Both the position numbers and the translations under genes were made by a program. The notes beneath the pieces are model-generated. The model did no database searches. It was not told where the DNA came from and saw nothing but the letters and a program-made list of their open reading frames with translations. Positions 31,601-39,879 of a stretch of 64,000 nt of DNA are shown one piece after another (the first letter of the stretch is position 1; every line of letters begins with the position of its first letter). Origin of the DNA: Cladopsammia gracilis (lineage: Eukaryota; Cnidaria; Anthozoa; Scleractinia; Dendrophylliidae); the NCBI GenBank assembly GCA_022457155.1, contig JAJGOT010000353.1, positions 373,001 through 437,000 of the forward strand, given 5' to 3'.

Positions 31601-34600
31601 GAAGAAAGAATATTTGATGAAAATGATCTTAAATATTTCACCTTTTAACTTTGCAACTTGTTTGAGCTGCTGTGTAATGTGGTTAATGAATGCAGCTTCA
31701 CTGCTATATGGCTTCACTGCAGCCATTGGTTTATCAGGACTAATGAGAGAGTGATCAGTTAATTATCATGCACATATCAGTGTTGATCCCATGAGTCAAC
31801 AGTTTTCTCCTGACAATAACATCCATGCCAGATTTTCAATGAAATGAAACTATAATCTTCATGATATTCGGGGGTGGTATACGTAAGACGGCTTATGCAA
31901 GACAGGAACTTGCTCATATAAATGGGTCTGCAGCTTATCCAAGACAGCAACACAAACAAAGCAAGCATAGGATTTTAGCTTGCGTGACAGCTTGTGCAAA
32001 TTCATGAGGATGCATTAATTTTTGTAATTGAGAGCTGCAGCAAAAAAAAAAGACTTAACTACAGATGGAGTTATGCCAAGAAATGACAATTTCTACAGGT
32101 GTGCAAAGAGAAAAAAATTGAAGAGGAACTGACAACTGTGTGACTGTCGGCAGAGTAACGTAGCAGGGACATGTCGCAGTGACATGTAGCAGCGACAAAA
32201 ATTTGTGCAGTACACACTGAGGGACATGTAGCAGGGAGTGTAGTGGGGACATGTACGGCAGGGACAAAATCATAGCGCTTGCACACCACATGAAAATGTC
32301 GCAGGGACATGTCCCACAAAGTTCAACAAGTTGAACTCTGTGCGACATGTCGCGGGGACAAAATGTCCCCAAGATTGGTGTTGCACAATAATGATAATAT
32401 CAGTTCACACGATGGGACGTGTCGCTGCAACATGTCCCTGAGACATGTCCCCGCAACATTTTCATGTGGTGTGCAAGCGCTATGATTTTGTCCCTGCTAC
32501 ATGTCCCCGCTACATGTCCTTCAGTGTGTATTACACAAATTTTTTTCGCTGCTACATGTCACTGCGACATGTCCCTGCTGCATGACCCCTCGTGTCTGAC
32601 CACCTTAAAGAGATTTTGGAGTGTTTATGAAGTTCTGCTTGTTTCTGTGACTTTGTTTTCTCATACCTGATCTGTTGATGGCACCAAGCAAGGATTCCAA
32701 CACCCATTCCACCTAGTCCTGCCATTCCACTAAATTCAGCCACTACTCTTCTCCCTTCAAAGAAGCAGGGTAATAAAATATTGTAAAGAACAGCTCATAT
32801 ATTAACATGGATGTAAATTGCTAAATGTCATTTTACCTATCAGCCAAATGGTCATTATTTTGTCACTAATTAACTTAAGTGCAACTGCCATACTAAAACA
32901 TGTACAATGTATAGTTAGTTGTTCCTTGATCATTATTAATGATAATAATGAATTTATGTACCATTTTCTAACACCTCAATAGTGCCTTTCAACATGTACG
33001 ATATACGAATTAAAAACAAAAGTAAAAATAGAATTAAAAACATTATCAGAGGCAAGGTTAAGAAAAAAGAAAATAAAAATAAATAAAAGCTGTCGCATAG
33101 TACTGTCAAAGCTCTCGACAATCGCCACGCTCACAAAGGAGTTTCTGGCCTTTGTAGAGAGTTGGCCATTATGGGGAGGTGTCAATTTCACATTATGAAT
33201 GAACAGATCAGTGGTTAGGGAAGTGGCTGTTATTGGAGATTCAACTGTTCTTTTACTGAGATACCATCTGCTTATTTCATTTTATTTTGAAAAACAAAAT
33301 TTGGCTTGTTCCCCAGTTTTTAATGCGGGATTTTGAAAATCTTGGGTGTATGTGGTGTGGTTATTTTTTTTTGTTTGTCTTAGTTTATAGCAATGAATCT
33401 GAGACAACGAAAAAGAGAAATTAAACTGCATGGTTAGAAATTTCCAAACCAAAGACAAAACATGAACCACAACACATACCGGAGGTAAAACAATATAACA
33501 GTGAGTGAAAAACATTTTGGTTTTACACACTTACCATTTTCATCAGTCATAAATTCAATATCCAAAATGCTTCCTTCTCCTTTAATGAAGCGATGGAGTA
33601 AGCTTTTCCAACCTGTTTGATTCTTTAAAGAATAAAAATTTATAACAAACTTCAAAACATAAATTATTTATAAACATTCTCAGTAAACACATTCATGATT
33701 CAAGTAGCATTGAGTTCTAAGAACTACCCAGCTTTTCTCAGTCTGAATAATTTCCCCCCACTCAAAATAACCAAGGCTGCCTTTAAGTTGTTAGCTTTTA
33801 GTTGATGTTTGCTTTTTCATTCATCGATCAGGTATCAGGAGTCAACAGGTTAATGTCCTTCAAAGAACTTCTTTTTAATACTGATTTACTTACAGGGAAA
33901 GATGCCCTGATTATCAGAGGTTTTCTCACAGCATGTTTTTGTCAGCAGTGTGTACATGTAGGCTGGGTGGACCAGAACTAAACAGGTGTCAAAGCCACTA
34001 AAAAAACTCTGACCAGAGGGCATTGATTTACTGTTAATATGCTAGATAGCTTCCTAAGGGACTCAACATGATTTTACCTTAAAAGCATGAGCAAAGAAAA
34101 TGTGCTTTTGTGATATAGGGTCCTCACTGGAAGGAAGCTCCTTGAGCCCTAAGATAATGGCCTCTTTGGGAGCACTGACCCATGAACCACAAGGGGCCAT
34201 GCTGACACCTGGAATACTGTAAATAAACTACCAGCAAGTCAATGAAGTAACTCTCATGTGTTTTTTGTATGAAATGCTAAAATTATGTGACCCCAGAGAG
34301 GGACTCAGGTATATTAGTGACAGGTAGGTGTGAAAGCCTTTTTTAAGGTTTGAAATTAGTGATCTTTTTGGGGGTGAACGATTTTGATAATGACTTTTAG
34401 GGGGGTTGACCAAATGCAAAACAGAGGGTTCTCATTTTTAAGTCAAACTCTTGTATCAGTTTCAAGAATGATTGCAGTCTGCCTAAAGTTTGTGGCAAAA
34501 TGCATAAAGAATAAAGAAAGGTGGATGCAAAAACTGTCTGAACTCTCGTGATGTGTTTTTGTTTTACCTTTTCTTATGCGGAGAAAAAGAGGACTTTTTT

Positions 34601-37600
34601 GGGGTTATGTTCTGGGGCAATGGACCTTTTTTGGGTCTGGTCATAGCCTTATAAGAATAGTTTTAGGTCTGAGTACCTCCCCCCCCCCCTCTGAGTATGT
34701 GACCACATTCAAATAATACCAGTACAAGTACATGTAAGCTACTGTCAAGAGTAGTTTTATTTTTCCTGTGGTGCATTAAATTACGCTGTACAGGGCAGCT
34801 CTTACTTTTGAATCTTTTTGTTGATAAATTATTTTTTGTTATAATTTTTTGATTGTCTCGAGTGGAAATTTTAGAAAATCATTATTTGTCAAATCTGACA
34901 CAGAAGTTTATAAAGGATTAATTAAGAATAGTAGTATAGGTATATTTGTTTCTCTCATACAGACATGCATGTTCTGCAAATTATTTCCAAATAGCAAACA
35001 ACGTAATTTGTGAATCAGAGAATGTTAAAATAATCAATTAATTATATAAAAAAGCTAGCTAACCAACCATTGAAATTCCTCATTCTTGAAAACAGACTGG
35101 TCAGACAATTCCACAGTAACATGAAAACCTACAAAAAAAGTTGTGCACTTAACTCAGCTGGAAAAGCATCATTCTGAAGAGTGCAAGGTTGCAGGTTTAA
35201 ATTCCTGGACCATTAACCAGCGCCACTCTGTTATAATACAGCGGCTTTAAGCCACGCACATGCACTGTGCATGCCCCTAATGATATTTTCATGTGCTTTT
35301 CATCCTTGGTTCATAAGATTTTGCTGGCTGTGTTCAACCCCTTGTCTCAGTTCAGATATGTATAGCATCAATGGGCAGTAAGATAATGGCTTTGCCTCCT
35401 TCACTATCTCCCACTATACTAGTGGGGGCTGCTAAGGAACCCTCATAACTGTTCAAAAACAGTAGTGGGTAAGGTCTTTGTATTGTGGTCTGGCCTGTTC
35501 ACATGAAATAGTGTGGGAGGGTGGTATGTAAATGTTAAAAAATGCATGACATTGTGGCACCAAAAATGCTGGATAAAATTCCTTGGGAAAAACCTTAAAA
35601 ATCTATGACTATCACATGGAAATTCTACTTGACCTTAAAGTGCCCATAACCTAAAGTTTTTCATTTTCGTATCTAAATCTACATTCAAAGGGGACAGACC
35701 GCAAATAAATGTGGCTACTAAATATATCTGAATTTCATAACTGTTCATCAGTAGGATGCCCAAAATGCGTGCAATTCCACAATTGGTTTCGGCTCCATTA
35801 AATCCTATACCAATTGCAGAACATTTTAGGAGGAGCCACCCACAGTGTGAGCACAGTTACTGACAAGACATATCAGTTAGGAAAACAACGCAAAATAAAT
35901 GTAGTACGTTAAATAACGAACTAAGCACACACGTCAACTAAACAAGCTAAGCACGCGCACGACTCAAGGAAAACCGCGCGCGCGCACTAGCATTGACCTG
36001 AATAGAAGCAATATAGAAATTAAATAGGGGCGCTAGAATAATATAAAGGATCTGAAATAACAAAGGATACGGCGGTGTTTCTCAATTTTGGATTGCTAGT
36101 TTAATTTCTCGTAGTGTAGTGCCATATTTCTCAATGATAGCACTATGGCGTTTGAAGAATTTAGTAAATGATTTTCGAAGGAGTGAAGATTTGAACCCTT
36201 GGTGAAGGAGACGTGATGAAAGTCGGCGAAGTCTATGCATAAAATCCAACTTCGACGTGCAAATTCTAGCATATCTTACCAATTGAGATATATAAACACC
36301 ATAAGCTGGATTGGCTGGAATGTTGCTGTCCATATGAGGGAAATTGACAATCCGAAATGAGAAGTCATCCCTCTTGTCGTAGACACTAAGATGGAAAGGT
36401 GTGTTGTTGTCACCATTCTTGATTCTCGTGTCCAGATAACACACCTCATTTGATGTTAAGGTAGTGTTCTTTAGTTCCAGGTCCGACGGATAAATGTCGC
36501 TGATGTGATTTCCAAAATTTTCATTGTTAACGCTCAATAAATCGTCGATATAACAAAAGGTGTTGCTAAATTGGACGTCACGTAATGAACATCTGCGAAA
36601 AAATTTTTGATTTCATCAAAACGTGAATTTTTTATGAATATTTCAAATCTTCAAAATCCTATTTAGTTGTGGTATACCCGTCCCGCTGATAAGAAGGCCA
36701 ACTGGCTCACATGTTCCTTGATGTACGTCACAGTTCCTTTGTTTGAAGTCACAAGTTCCTTTGTTTGAAGTTACGTGTTCCTTAATCTACGTCACAGATC
36801 CTTTTTTAACCGAGAGGGACCGAGAGGAGACTAATGCGAATGGTGGACCAAAATGGCGGCAAATTTCGAAGACTTTAAAAAATCAGAAAAAATTCATGTT
36901 TTGTGACGTGCATGTAGATTTAGATACGAAAATAAAAAATTTTAGGTTATGGGCACTTTAAAAATAAAATCAGCCCTTTCCATTATGGAATGAGTTTAAT
37001 AATGTGCTCCCCCCCCCCCCCCCTAAATCAGTCACTGATGAATGTTGAGAGCTATGGCGCATTCTGTATACACAGGCACAACACTGTAGGGAGTGTGCAA
37101 TGGTTTGTGTCCACCATTGTAAGTTATCCTCAAAAGGGAGAAGACACTCAGGACTACAGTGAAACCTGTATTAAGCAGACACCCTTGGGACCCTCACTTA
37201 ACCCTTTCGTATGCTTCCCCACCCTCGGGAAATTGACCAAAATTTTTACTTCTGGGTCAAATCCCCACCCCTACTCCACCTCCCTCACCCCCCCCCCCCC
37301 CCAAAAAAAAAAAAAAAAACACACACACACACGGGGTTTACATTGATAGGTGCGCTACTGTTATGACCTTACTTAATTTAGCCACTCTATTCTCCTATTC
37401 TCCCACCCTTTTTGCAAGATAAATGAACACCATGTCTTAAAAACAAGGGGAATATAATTTGAAATTTCTTGTATGGAACTGAACCCAAAATAGGCTTCCC
37501 TAAATGGCTTGAATCCCAACCAAGCTTTTTTCAGGGCTAAGGTGCGTTTTATCAATGTGAACAGTCACTTAGATTTTCTAAAACTATTAGTAAGTTTAAT

Positions 37601-37838
37601 AAATAGATCCAACGTTTAACTTGAAGTGAAACGATGCCAATGCCTGGTGAGAACTTTAGAGGCAAAGATGTAGAGTTCTACCTGTTGAGACGGACGTGGC
37701 GCGATGCACGTTCAGTTGTTTGCAAATTGTTACAAGCTTACCTTTCTCCAGCAAAAGTCGGCATTTGTCAGGAGTTAAAGCTCTACGTTGCTCATTTGGT
37801 TTTGTCTCGGCGCGAAGCCATATATGATTAGAATTCAT
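16551..37838 (-). CDS. LYS1-like: Saccharopine dehydrogenase, LYS1 type, 12 exons, 377 aa
   Basis: Twelve minus-strand exons (listed separately) join with matching phases at GT-AG sites into 377 codons; yeast Lys1 has 373. The enzyme cleaves saccharopine to lysine and 2-oxoglutarate with NAD+, or the reverse. Diagnostic parts: N-terminal WLRAETKPNEQRRALTP; GLKELP with K78 and FFAH with H96, which match yeast catalytic K77/H96; VIGALGRCGRGAVE NAD-binding loop (203-211); WDLDETKAGGPFKEI; SVVVDVSCDPNNPYNP; AIDHLPSVLPRESSE. All are intact. Animals normally use the bifunctional AASS enzyme, so a free-standing LYS1 type is notable. Intron 10 (16914-28005) contains a complete gene on the other strand. 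Many introns hold MITEs. Confidence 0.9.
16799..16913 (-). CDS. LYS1-like: LYS1-like exon 11
   Basis: Residues 312-349, with VTAIDHLPSVLPRESSEKF, a hallmark of Lys1. Acceptor GTTTTTAG at the end of the 11-kb intron; donor GAG|GTCAGT. The first base completes an Asn codon from exon 10. Confidence 0.88.
17229..17445. mobile_element. Short MITE with GCCTCCCGTCCACACG termini
   Basis: GCCTCCCGTCCACACG at the left is answered by CGTGTGGACGGGAGGC at the right. Internal AAACGGATATTTTCG motifs repeat. A second GTGTGGACGGGGCC end lies 40 bp further on. It lies in LYS1-like intron 10. Confidence 0.6.
17857..18556. mobile_element. Nonautonomous PIF/Harbinger-type element, 700 bp
   Basis: Terminal inverted repeats begin GGCCCCGTCCACACTAATCC and are mirrored at 18537-18556. 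TAA flanks both sides (17854-17856, 18557-18559), the 3-bp target duplication of PIF/Harbinger. It contains a truncated Myb/SANT-like frame (18072-18272) and no transposase. Confidence 0.75.
18072..18272 (-). pseudogene. Truncated Myb/SANT-like DNA-binding protein of Harbinger
   Basis: A 66-aa frame has CFTWTDDEVELLLKVTNKYK and VDWESVQSKYGDIL, a Myb/SANT/MADF-like trihelix start. Autonomous Harbinger elements encode a separate Myb-like protein beside the transposase. The frame ends abruptly after DIL near the element centre, so it is a deletion remnant that explains the origin of this nonautonomous copy. Confidence 0.6.
18717..18945. repeat. Tandem duplication (~150-bp period)
   Basis: GTCGAACCGAGCACACGCTT and the following CTCGTGCACACGCTTTAAG occur at 18717-18805 and again at 18870-18945. 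A short TTTAGGCACA tandem follows at 18993-19065. Confidence 0.65.
19621..19702 (+). CDS. Nested gene exon 1: signal peptide
   Basis: ATG begins a typical secretory signal: MRKF, a hydrophobic core, then a GTSIAS cleavage region and NNNNE. Donor GAAG|GTAAGA, ending after one base of the next codon. Confidence 0.8.
19621..26326 (+). CDS. Nested 9-exon gene: 825-aa modular membrane protein of unknown family
   Basis: Nine exons (listed separately) join at GT-AG sites with consistent phases into 826 codons. A signal peptide (MRKFLIYIVLFLTLLGTSIA) opens the protein. Exon 2 (28-93) is a compact folded-looking segment. Exon 4 is long, acidic and Pro-rich. A repeated module occurs in exons 3, 5, 6 and 7, with the pattern TWxxxK-W-N...W-[LC]-K-S; exon 4 adds the matching module end. 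Exons 4, 5 and 6 each end in N-[QK]-S-G-P and the next begins [EG]T-x-[YF]-C. Exon 8 gives a hydrophobic stretch (about 740-769, with Asp748). Exon 9 is a 52-residue basic tail. I infer a type I membrane protein. It lies wholly within LYS1-like intron 10, antisense to that gene. I do not recognise the family. Confidence 0.8.
20370..20572. mobile_element. Degenerate GTCCACA-type MITE in intron 1 of nested gene
   Basis: AAATATCCGGATTCGACCGT on the left and AAATATCCGGATACATGTGG ACGGGGCC on the right recall the Harbinger-type ends at 17857-18556, but the inversion is imperfect. A short hairpin (TACGTCATCATCG and complement) lies at 20045-20075. Confidence 0.4.
20742..20938 (+). CDS. Nested gene exon 2
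   Basis: Residues 28-93. Acceptor ATTGCTGTAG; donor GAA|GTAAGT. Encodes NVIDNAEELFYGRFTIDEDF and a beta-rich-looking segment. The 197-bp length restores phase 0. Confidence 0.8.
21488..21669. mobile_element. Near-perfect foldback in intron 2 of nested gene
   Basis: The two ~70-bp arms are nearly perfect complements (ACACCGGTTTTGCGTGG and its mirror at the right) around a 40-bp loop. The right arm ends 24 bp before exon 3, so the hairpin sits beside the splice acceptor. Confidence 0.8.
21694..21996 (+). CDS. Nested gene exon 3 (first W module)
   Basis: 101 codons, phase 0 on both sides. Acceptor TTTTTTGTAG, donor GGT|GTAAGT. Contains SSTWLQKAWNGIYCAMESVM followed by KWLYCG, a diverged copy of the module in exons 5-7. 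Confidence 0.8.
22424..23428 (+). CDS. Nested gene exon 4 (long acidic region)
   Basis: 335 codons, phase 0-0. It is open across an acceptor (CTTTTTAG) and a donor (CCG|GTGAGT). The body is acidic and low-complexity (HSDSEDERPEPLPEF, NLQEDDDYMHWPEAPPGF) with several N-glycosylation sequons. The last ~30 residues (KKAKNKWIAKM...AGLNQSGP) are a copy of the module end in exon 5. Frames on other strands here are shadows. Confidence 0.82.
23453..23577. mobile_element. Foldback MITE in intron 4 of nested gene
   Basis: GTTGTCGGATGAAAG and CTTTTTCATCCGACAAC bound it, and GGTAGTATGGG pairs with CCCATACTACT inside. It starts 24 bp after the exon 4 donor. Confidence 0.75.
23793..24014 (+). CDS. Nested gene exon 5 (complete module)
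   Basis: 74 codons, phase 0-0: ETKYC, then TTWFTTKIWNK, GWLKSS, KKAQDKWMAKV and AGLNKSGP. Donor CCT|GTAAGT. About half identical by eye to exon 6. Confidence 0.82.
24438..24641 (+). CDS. Nested gene exon 6 (complete module)
   Basis: 68 codons, phase 0-0: GTEFC, STWFITKLWNRGMSTVGWCK, VKKADMPVSVFE and AGSNKSGP. Acceptor TTTTCTTAG, donor CCG|GTGAGT. The region between WCKS and AGSN is shorter than in exon 5. Confidence 0.82.
25056..25200 (+). CDS. Nested gene exon 7 (partial module)
   Basis: 48 codons plus one base: ETEFC, SQWFTTKLWNRGVTTMRWLK, then NETQDNVRNFTN in place of the module end. Donor AATT|GTAAGT. Read-through would stop two codons later, a possible short, soluble isoform. Confidence 0.8.
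25480..25639 (+). CDS. Nested gene exon 8 (membrane segment)
   Basis: Acceptor CTCTATGCAG, donor GGAG|GTAAGA, phases 1 in and 2 out. Only one frame is open: WQDTFDVMIIIWMTDY followed by a hydrophobic stretch ending ILIIRQW. The charged Asp748 in the middle is unusual for a plain membrane anchor. Confidence 0.72.
25752..26049. mobile_element. Foldback element in intron 8 of nested gene
   Basis: CTTGTTCGTTTGTC at the left and GACAAACGAACAAG at the right bound it. GGTCGATTGGTTACGTG and CACGTAACCAATCGACC pair inside. Confidence 0.75.
26167..26326 (+). CDS. Nested gene exon 9 (basic tail)
   Basis: Acceptor TTTTGCAG. Encodes RLRREIRQRKLQKERERLRQ and further Arg/Lys-rich helix, then KPPKKKRP and stop TAA. 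It is a 52-residue positively charged tail, as expected on the cytosolic side of a membrane anchor. Confidence 0.78.
26418..26423 (+). promoter_or_regulatory. Poly(A) signal of nested gene
   Basis: AATAAA 92 nt after the stop codon of the nested gene. Confidence 0.6.
26600..26698. repeat. Inverted repeat downstream of nested gene
   Basis: CGAGTAGTCTATCTTTTCCC and a partial mirror (AAAAGAGGGACTGCTCGTAG) enclose CTCAGGAATAG/CTATTCCTGAG. Confidence 0.6.
27076..27206. repeat. Near-perfect palindrome (~131 bp)
   Basis: CACTTAATGACTGG and CAGTCATTAAGTG bound it. GAAACAGTGAATTTTGTTTC and its mirror pair inside, with a short TTCGTCTCGGGAAA loop. Probably a short foldback element. Confidence 0.75.
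27714..27916. repeat. 41-bp minisatellite with inverted CCAAT boxes
   Basis: Five tandem units of about 41 bp, each with TTCGCGC..CTGATTGGCTAAC. Each unit holds one ATTGG (CCAAT on the minus strand). The tract ends 90 bp downstream of LYS1-like exon 10. Confidence 0.82.
28006..28119 (-). CDS. LYS1-like: LYS1-like exon 10
   Basis: Residues 274-310: NLSVVVDVSCDPNNPYNPLP and on to CERVKL. Donor CTCAA|GTGGGT opens the 11-kb intron. Confidence 0.88.
28160..28627. mobile_element. Nested pair of MITEs in LYS1-like intron 9
   Basis: Outer element: AGAGCGGTTTTCAATTGAG at the left, CTCAATTGAAAACTGCTCT at the right. Inner element (28199-28390): AATAGGCCATTTGC..GATGACGTCATTTGAC, mirrored at its right end with ~45-bp arms. 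Confidence 0.75.
28700..28746 (-). CDS. LYS1-like: LYS1-like exon 9
   Basis: A 47-bp exon, residues 258-272: KIPPFLTKEMLETDQ. Aligns with the IAPFT..KL segment of Lys1. Donor CAAAG|GTACAT. Confidence 0.85.
28840..28942 (-). CDS. LYS1-like: LYS1-like exon 8
   Basis: Residues 224-257: SAIAEWDLDETKAGGPFKEI and on to NCILLME. The acceptor TTCACTACTAG was chosen because the alternatives nearby give stops. The first base completes Lys223. Confidence 0.85.
29025..29569. mobile_element. TTAA-flanked long palindromic MITE (Kolobok/piggyBac-like)
   Basis: Ends AGTGTATATGACAG/CTGTCATATACACT, TTAA on both sides (29021-29024, 29570-29573). The ~250-bp arms are complementary almost throughout. It lies 80 bp upstream of LYS1-like exon 8 in intron 7. 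The short copy is at 6889-7219. Confidence 0.8.
29681..29968. repeat. ~145-bp tandem duplication joined by poly-G
   Basis: Two units with GGTGACGGTCATA..CGCTGGACAAGGCTGCC and TGTGGGTTGATTGCCAATTG. A 20-base G run at 29823-29842 sits at the junction. Reading frames here are repeat artefacts. Confidence 0.75.
30297..30393 (-). CDS. LYS1-like: LYS1-like exon 7 (NAD-binding loop)
   Basis: Residues 192-222: VSEVFPRIIVIGALGRCGRG and on to KIGIP. The GALGRCGxGA motif is diagnostic of Lys1. Donor CAAA|GTAAGA. Confidence 0.88.
30785..30880 (-). mobile_element. tRNA-like SINE head in LYS1-like intron 6
   Basis: On the minus strand, ACCAGGATGGTCAAGTGG (A-box-like) and GGTTTTGAATCCTGCC (B-box-like) are separated by about 45 nt. 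The anticodon arm is not clean. It is a tRNA-derived repeat rather than a tRNA gene. Confidence 0.5.
31642..31739 (-). CDS. LYS1-like: LYS1-like exon 6
   Basis: Residues 159-190: PDKPMAAVKPYSSEAAFINH and on to KQVAKLK. Acceptor CATTAG, donor AAAAG|GTGAAA. Confidence 0.85.
32159..32581. mobile_element. Foldback element rich in ACATGTC motifs, LYS1-like intron 5
   Basis: GCAGGGACATGTCGCAGTGA at the left mirrors TCACTGCGACATGTCCCTGC at the right. More than ten ACATGT palindromes repeat through both arms. Confidence 0.7.
32667..32754 (-). CDS. LYS1-like: LYS1-like exon 5
   Basis: Residues 130-157: RRVVAEFSGMAGLGGMGVGI and on to CHQQI, the Gly-rich RRVAAFGxxAGxAG region of Lys1. Donor TCAG|GTATGA. 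Confidence 0.86.
33535..33622 (-). CDS. LYS1-like: LYS1-like exon 4
   Basis: Residues 100-128: NQTGWKSLLHRFIKGEGSIL and on to EFMTDEN. Matches GWxxxLxRFxxGxGxLxDxEFLxDENG. Acceptor CTTTAAAG, donor AATG|GTAAGT. Confidence 0.88.
34078..34216 (-). CDS. LYS1-like: LYS1-like exon 3 (catalytic Lys and His)
   Basis: Residues 54-99: IPGVSMAPCGSWVSAPKEAI, then LGLKELP (K78) and HIFFAHAFK (H96). Acceptor ATTTACAG, donor TTAAG|GTAAAA. Confidence 0.88.
35068..35128 (-). CDS. LYS1-like: LYS1-like exon 2
   Basis: Residues 34-52: FHVTVELSDQSVFKNEEFQ. Acceptor TTTTGTAG. The donor is weak (CAATG|GTTGGT), but the phase (2, then T in exon 3) gives Cys53 and fits the family. Confidence 0.82.
35147..35240 (+). 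mobile_element. tRNA-derived SINE head in LYS1-like intron 1
   Basis: CTTAACTCAGCTGGAAAAGC (A-box-like) and GCAGGTTTAAATTCCTGG (B-box-like) at tRNA spacing. The stems are imperfect, so not a tRNA gene. Confidence 0.5.
35639..36957. mobile_element. TTAA element carrying a reverse-transcriptase fragment
   Basis: AGTGCCCATAACCTAAA and TTTAGGTTATGGGCACT ends, with ~50-bp mirrored repeats and TTAA on both sides (35635-35638, 36958-36961). The interior holds a minus-strand RT fragment (36082-36564) and short tandem GTTCCTTTGTTTGAAGT units (36720-36800). It lies in LYS1-like intron 1. Confidence 0.75.
36082..36564 (-). pseudogene. Reverse-transcriptase C-terminal fragment (Penelope-like)
   Basis: The minus strand reads CYIDDLLSVNNENF (YxDD catalytic box near 36541-36552), then YDKRDDFSFRIVNFPHMDSN and NPAYGVYISQLVRYARICT. 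This resembles Penelope-like RTs as I recall them. The upstream RT core is missing. It is probably a passenger inside the TTAA element. Confidence 0.6.
37010..37332. repeat. Homopolymer and CA tracts in LYS1-like intron 1
   Basis: A C run at 37010-37023, then near 37291-37332 a C run, an A run and (CA)n in series. Otherwise featureless. Confidence 0.8.
37742..37838 (-). CDS. LYS1-like: LYS1-like exon 1 (start)
   Basis: Residues 1-32: MNSNHIWLRAETKPNEQRRA and on to LLLEK. ATG 37838 was chosen because Lys1 proteins begin a few residues before WLRAETKP. An in-frame ATG at 37889 would add 17 residues. Donor AAAG|GTAAGC. Confidence 0.88.
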
Positions 37839-38574
37839 GTTTGGAAAAATATATTTTCTATCTTCCTTAAAATTTGTACAAAAGTGCACGCATAAACACT
37901 CCAGCGTCGAGTACCACTTACATAGGACACTTTATGTACGGCACACCACATATCGCCGACTTGCGTGACCACCCTATTGACTGTGATAAGGAAGAATACT
38001 GAATTGGACTTTTCTCTTTTCTCTTGACTGTAACTAATTTACTGTAACGCACGCAAAGCTTTCTTTGTTTCTGTTTTAGATCGATGTTTTACACTCCTTT
38101 TGAACGCCATTCCACACACACGACATTCTCAACCAAACCAAACGGGGGGCTCTGGGGACGAGAATGCGCGCGAATGCGCGCGTGCGTGCGTTTTACTTCA
38201 GCATGACCAAAAAAAGCCAAATAAACAGTTTATTTTCTAGCGTTTCCATGGGTGAAATTCCGTAAAATTTGGCGGATATGTTATTTTCGGCGCTCGTTTT
38301 TCAGGAAAATCTATATGACAAGTAACATAGCAATACCAGTTTTTACGCAGCGGCTGAATACACAAATTTGCAAATAACGAAGAAACTGCCTTAACAACCC
38401 ATACTTTTTTCACGTCTACTTTTCTTATCTGGCCAGATTCTATGAACTGTGAACTGATTTTGGAAGATTTCACCGAAGGAAATTGAAGAAAATCGCAATT
38501 AAATCCGCGTAAACAATGGAAAACGCATTTGCTTGCCGGGCAGTTTTAATTCGAGACTGAAGCCATGATTTTAA

Positions 38575-39295
38575 GGTTACAGTGTACCTTCGGGGGTGTC
38601 TCCAGTATAACAACTCTAGCGTCTTAAGATTACACTTAATATACCTAAACCCAGATATCAAATTAAAGCTTATAGAGCTGGCTATCTAAATATGGAAACC
38701 ATTTGCTAATAAAATGAATTGTCGAATTTTTTACGACGTCTAAACTCGAACGTCCGAATCAGCTTTAAAACGCTATAACTCAAAGCGATTATTATATTTT
38801 GCTAATTTGATTTGTTCTCGGGTTTCCGGACACGAAGCGCTAAAAAAACGTGTCGGCGATTTCCCATATTCAATTGCAGTGAAAAGTTACAGAATATTTT
38901 CGAAAAGGGGAGAAAAAAAAATTGGAATGATCGCACGGAAATGGCTCTTGACGAAAAAGTTTTCGGAATTAAGAAATTCGCCGACACGTTTTTGTTGATG
39001 ATATGTTATCCTAGCTTCTGTCCAAATTTAAGGAAAATCGAACAAATTCCTTTTGAGTTGTAGCTCTTTAAAGTGTCCCCAACAAGCGAAAAATTAACTT
39101 TGAGAAAACGGCGCTTAAAAAAACATATCGCTTAATAAACAAACTCCGCCCACAAAAGTTATACCGTCATTTCTCTGTCAATTTTCACTATTTTTCGATA
39201 ATTTTTTTTTTGGATGAAAGTTCATTCTGTAAACTTTATTTTAACGCCGAAAAAAAATTTTCAATAAATTTTCGATCTGAAGGTACACTGTAACC
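38575..39295. mobile_element. TTAA MITE with GGTTACAGTGTACC termini
   Basis: GGTTACAGTGTACCTTC at the left mirrors GAAGGTACACTGTAACC at the right. TTAA on both sides (38571-38574, 39296-39299). No coding sequence. The ~700 bp between the LYS1-like start and this element holds only GCGCGC-rich sequence near 38165-38190. Confidence 0.78.
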
Positions 39296-39845
39296 TTAAC
39301 AGAGATGATTGTAGAACACTGTTTCATCATTGTTATTTACATTTCAGGGGGTAGGTTTTAGTGAACTGGGAGTGAAAAGTAATGTGAAAAACAGCTTCCA
39401 AAAAGCAGCACTAGCTCGCAACACCATCTATGATTACTCTATGGAGACGCCTTACATAGGGCCGAGTACAATATTGTCTTTATGAAAGACAATGAACCAA
39501 AATATACATTTTGCGATTGCAATCGTGTTGTGAAGTATCTTGCTCCTTTAGTCGCCTATAAAAAAAACGAAGTGTCCGAATAAACAAACGAAAAGTATCA
39601 ATAAATTTGCTTCTCCGGGAGGCCATCACCACTTTCCTGCGTGGCCAGGCTTTTCCGAAACGCAAGCGAACGAAGCCGCGAGAGGGCGAGAGGAGTGGGG
39701 CGGAAGAAAAGACATATACATATGTGCATATGATACTTTTGTTTCTAATCTCATAGTTTTGTTTCTGAACGAAAGAGACATTTTAGGTCGTTTAAATTAA
39801 ATGGGCACCAACACGAATTTATATTGCATGTAAAAGGTGATGTTG

Positions 39846-39879
39846 GTATATAACAAGAGAACATGTTCTCTTGTATATA
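39846..39879. repeat. Short perfect hairpin
   Basis: TATATAACAAGAGAACATG and its mirror TTCTCTTGTATATA. The rest of 39300-40190 shows no recognised feature. Confidence 0.6.
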
